A stretch of 6,916 bases of DNA from an uncultured Clostridia bacterium (GTDB taxonomy: Bacteria; Bacillota; Clostridia; UBA1381), in contig CAKSPN010000094.1 of the NCBI GenBank assembly GCA_934481375.1, positions 1 through 6,916 of the forward strand, read 5' to 3'. The translations under genes were made by a program, and so were the position numbers. The notes under the pieces are model-generated. The model made no database searches, had not been told where the DNA came from, and saw only the letters and a list, made by a program, of their open reading frames with translations. Below, in pieces: positions 6,239 through 6,916 of this stretch. Within the stretch, counting starts at the first letter, position 1. Every line of letters begins with the position of its first letter.

Positions 6239-6916
6239 TGCTCTTTTATCTTATATTCAATATTCTGAAATTTCGTAAACTCGCCTCTCCAGCCAAGCTT
6301 AAACATACCCGTTTCGCCGCTTCTGTGCTTCGCTATTATACATTCCGCAAGATTTTTTTCCTCGGTCTCTTTATTATAATAGTCGTCACGGTACAAAAAC
6401 ATTACCATATCCGCATCCTGCTCGATTGCACCCGATTCTCTCAAATCGGACAGCATAGGTCGCTTGTCGCTTCTGCTCTCGCTCGCACGGGAAAGCTGTG
6501 ACAGCGCTATAACGGGAACATCAAGTTCTTTTGAGAGGATTTTCAATGAACGTGATATTTCGGAAATTTCCTGCTGACGGCTCTCTATACGCTTGCCCGA
6601 CTGCATAAGCTGAAGATAGTCTATTACTACCAAGGCCAAATCCTTGCTCTGCTTAAGCCGTCTGCACTTTGCACGTATCTGCGAAACGGTAACGGTTGCG
6701 GTATCGTCTATATAAAGCGGTGCAAGCGCCACCTTATTAACGACGTCGCCTATTCTTTCCCAATCGTCGCCGTCCATATCGCCCGTACGCATTTTAACCG
6801 AATTTACCATTGCCTGTGAGCATAAAATTCTGTTTACTATCTGCTCACGGGGCATTTCAAGGTTGAATATGGCAACCGTTTTTCCGTCATGTATAGAAAC
6901 GTGCTCGGCAATATTT
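6235..6916 (-). CDS. dnaB: Replicative DNA helicase DnaB, C-terminal part (5' end beyond window)
   Basis: DnaB is the hexameric 5'-to-3' helicase that unwinds DNA at the replication fork. About 227 C-terminal codons are visible and the frame is open to the window edge. It begins NIAEHVSIHDGKTVAIFNLEMPREQ, the stretch just after the Walker A motif, so Walker A and the N-terminal primase-interacting domain lie outside. Visible RecA-fold elements include the conserved glutamate in FNLEM, Walker B LALVVIDYLQLM, the block RQQEISEISRSLKILSKEL, the QLSR motif and LRESGAIEQDADMVMFLYR. The ending (GMFKLGWRGEFTKFQNIEYK) is of DnaB type. The internal ATG at 6855 is in mid-domain and is not the start. 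No intein is seen in the visible part. Its TGA stop overlaps the tilS ATG by 4 nt, so the two share a transcript. The promoter is outside the window. Confidence 0.95.
   Translation of the reverse strand, partial: NIAEHVSIHDGKTVAIFNLEMPREQIVNRILCSQAMVNSVKMRTGDMDGDDWERIGDVVNKVALAPLYIDDTATVTVSQIRAKCRRLKQSKDLALVVIDYLQLMQSGKRIESRQQEISEISRSLKILSKELDVPVIALSQLSRASESRSDKRPMLSDLRESGAIEQDADMVMFLYRDDYYNKETEEKNLAECIIAKHRSGETGMFKLGWRGEFTKFQNIEYKIKEQ

Noticed and set aside
1..6916. A novel defence, mobile or biosynthetic system
   Set aside because: All long frames belong to known housekeeping families in intact form. No direct repeat arrays, transposase, integrase, attachment sites or unknown multi-gene cassette are visible.

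Overview
The window reads as an ordinary stretch of chromosome from a low-to-mid-GC Firmicute of the class Clostridia. A gut or rumen Oscillospiraceae/Ruminococcaceae-type organism is my best guess. The guess rests on strong AGGAGG ribosome binding sites, consensus sigma-A-type promoters, a type III glutamine synthetase, an archaeal-type aspartyl-tRNA synthetase and a dnaB-tilS-ftsH gene order. The family-level assignment is inference.

Layout: (1) positions 1-441 (+) hold the 3' end of an archaeal-type aspS. (2) Positions 442-623 are an AT-rich gap with a perfect-consensus promoter (494-522), a 15-bp hairpin followed by T6 (552-592), and then the ribosome binding site of the next gene. (3) Positions 624-2720 (+) hold a complete type III glutamine synthetase (glnN). 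(4) Positions 2721-2819 lie between convergent genes and contain two back-to-back terminators, one for each direction. (5) Positions 2820-6916 are all on the minus strand and are transcribed toward lower coordinates: dnaB (5' end missing at the window edge), tilS, ftsH and a small DUF1858 redox-type protein. These genes are tightly packed: dnaB and tilS overlap by 4 nt (ATGA), and ftsH overlaps the small gene by 14 nt. A 67-nt gap between tilS and ftsH contains a separate promoter (4875-4903).

By function, the plus-strand genes cover Asp (and perhaps Asn) tRNA charging and ammonia assimilation. The minus-strand cluster covers replication fork unwinding (DnaB), tRNA-Ile2 lysidine formation (TilS) and membrane protein quality control (FtsH). 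The DUF1858 protein has no firm role. The tilS-ftsH core is a conserved Firmicutes arrangement, but the hpt gene often found between the two is absent here.

I found no mobile element, CRISPR array, tRNA or rRNA gene, or defence system. The points most worth following up are regulatory: a promoter-terminator pair that would make the glutamine synthetase leader an attenuator, an inverted repeat over the ftsH promoter, and a TTG start for ftsH. I do not see evidence for a previously undescribed system.
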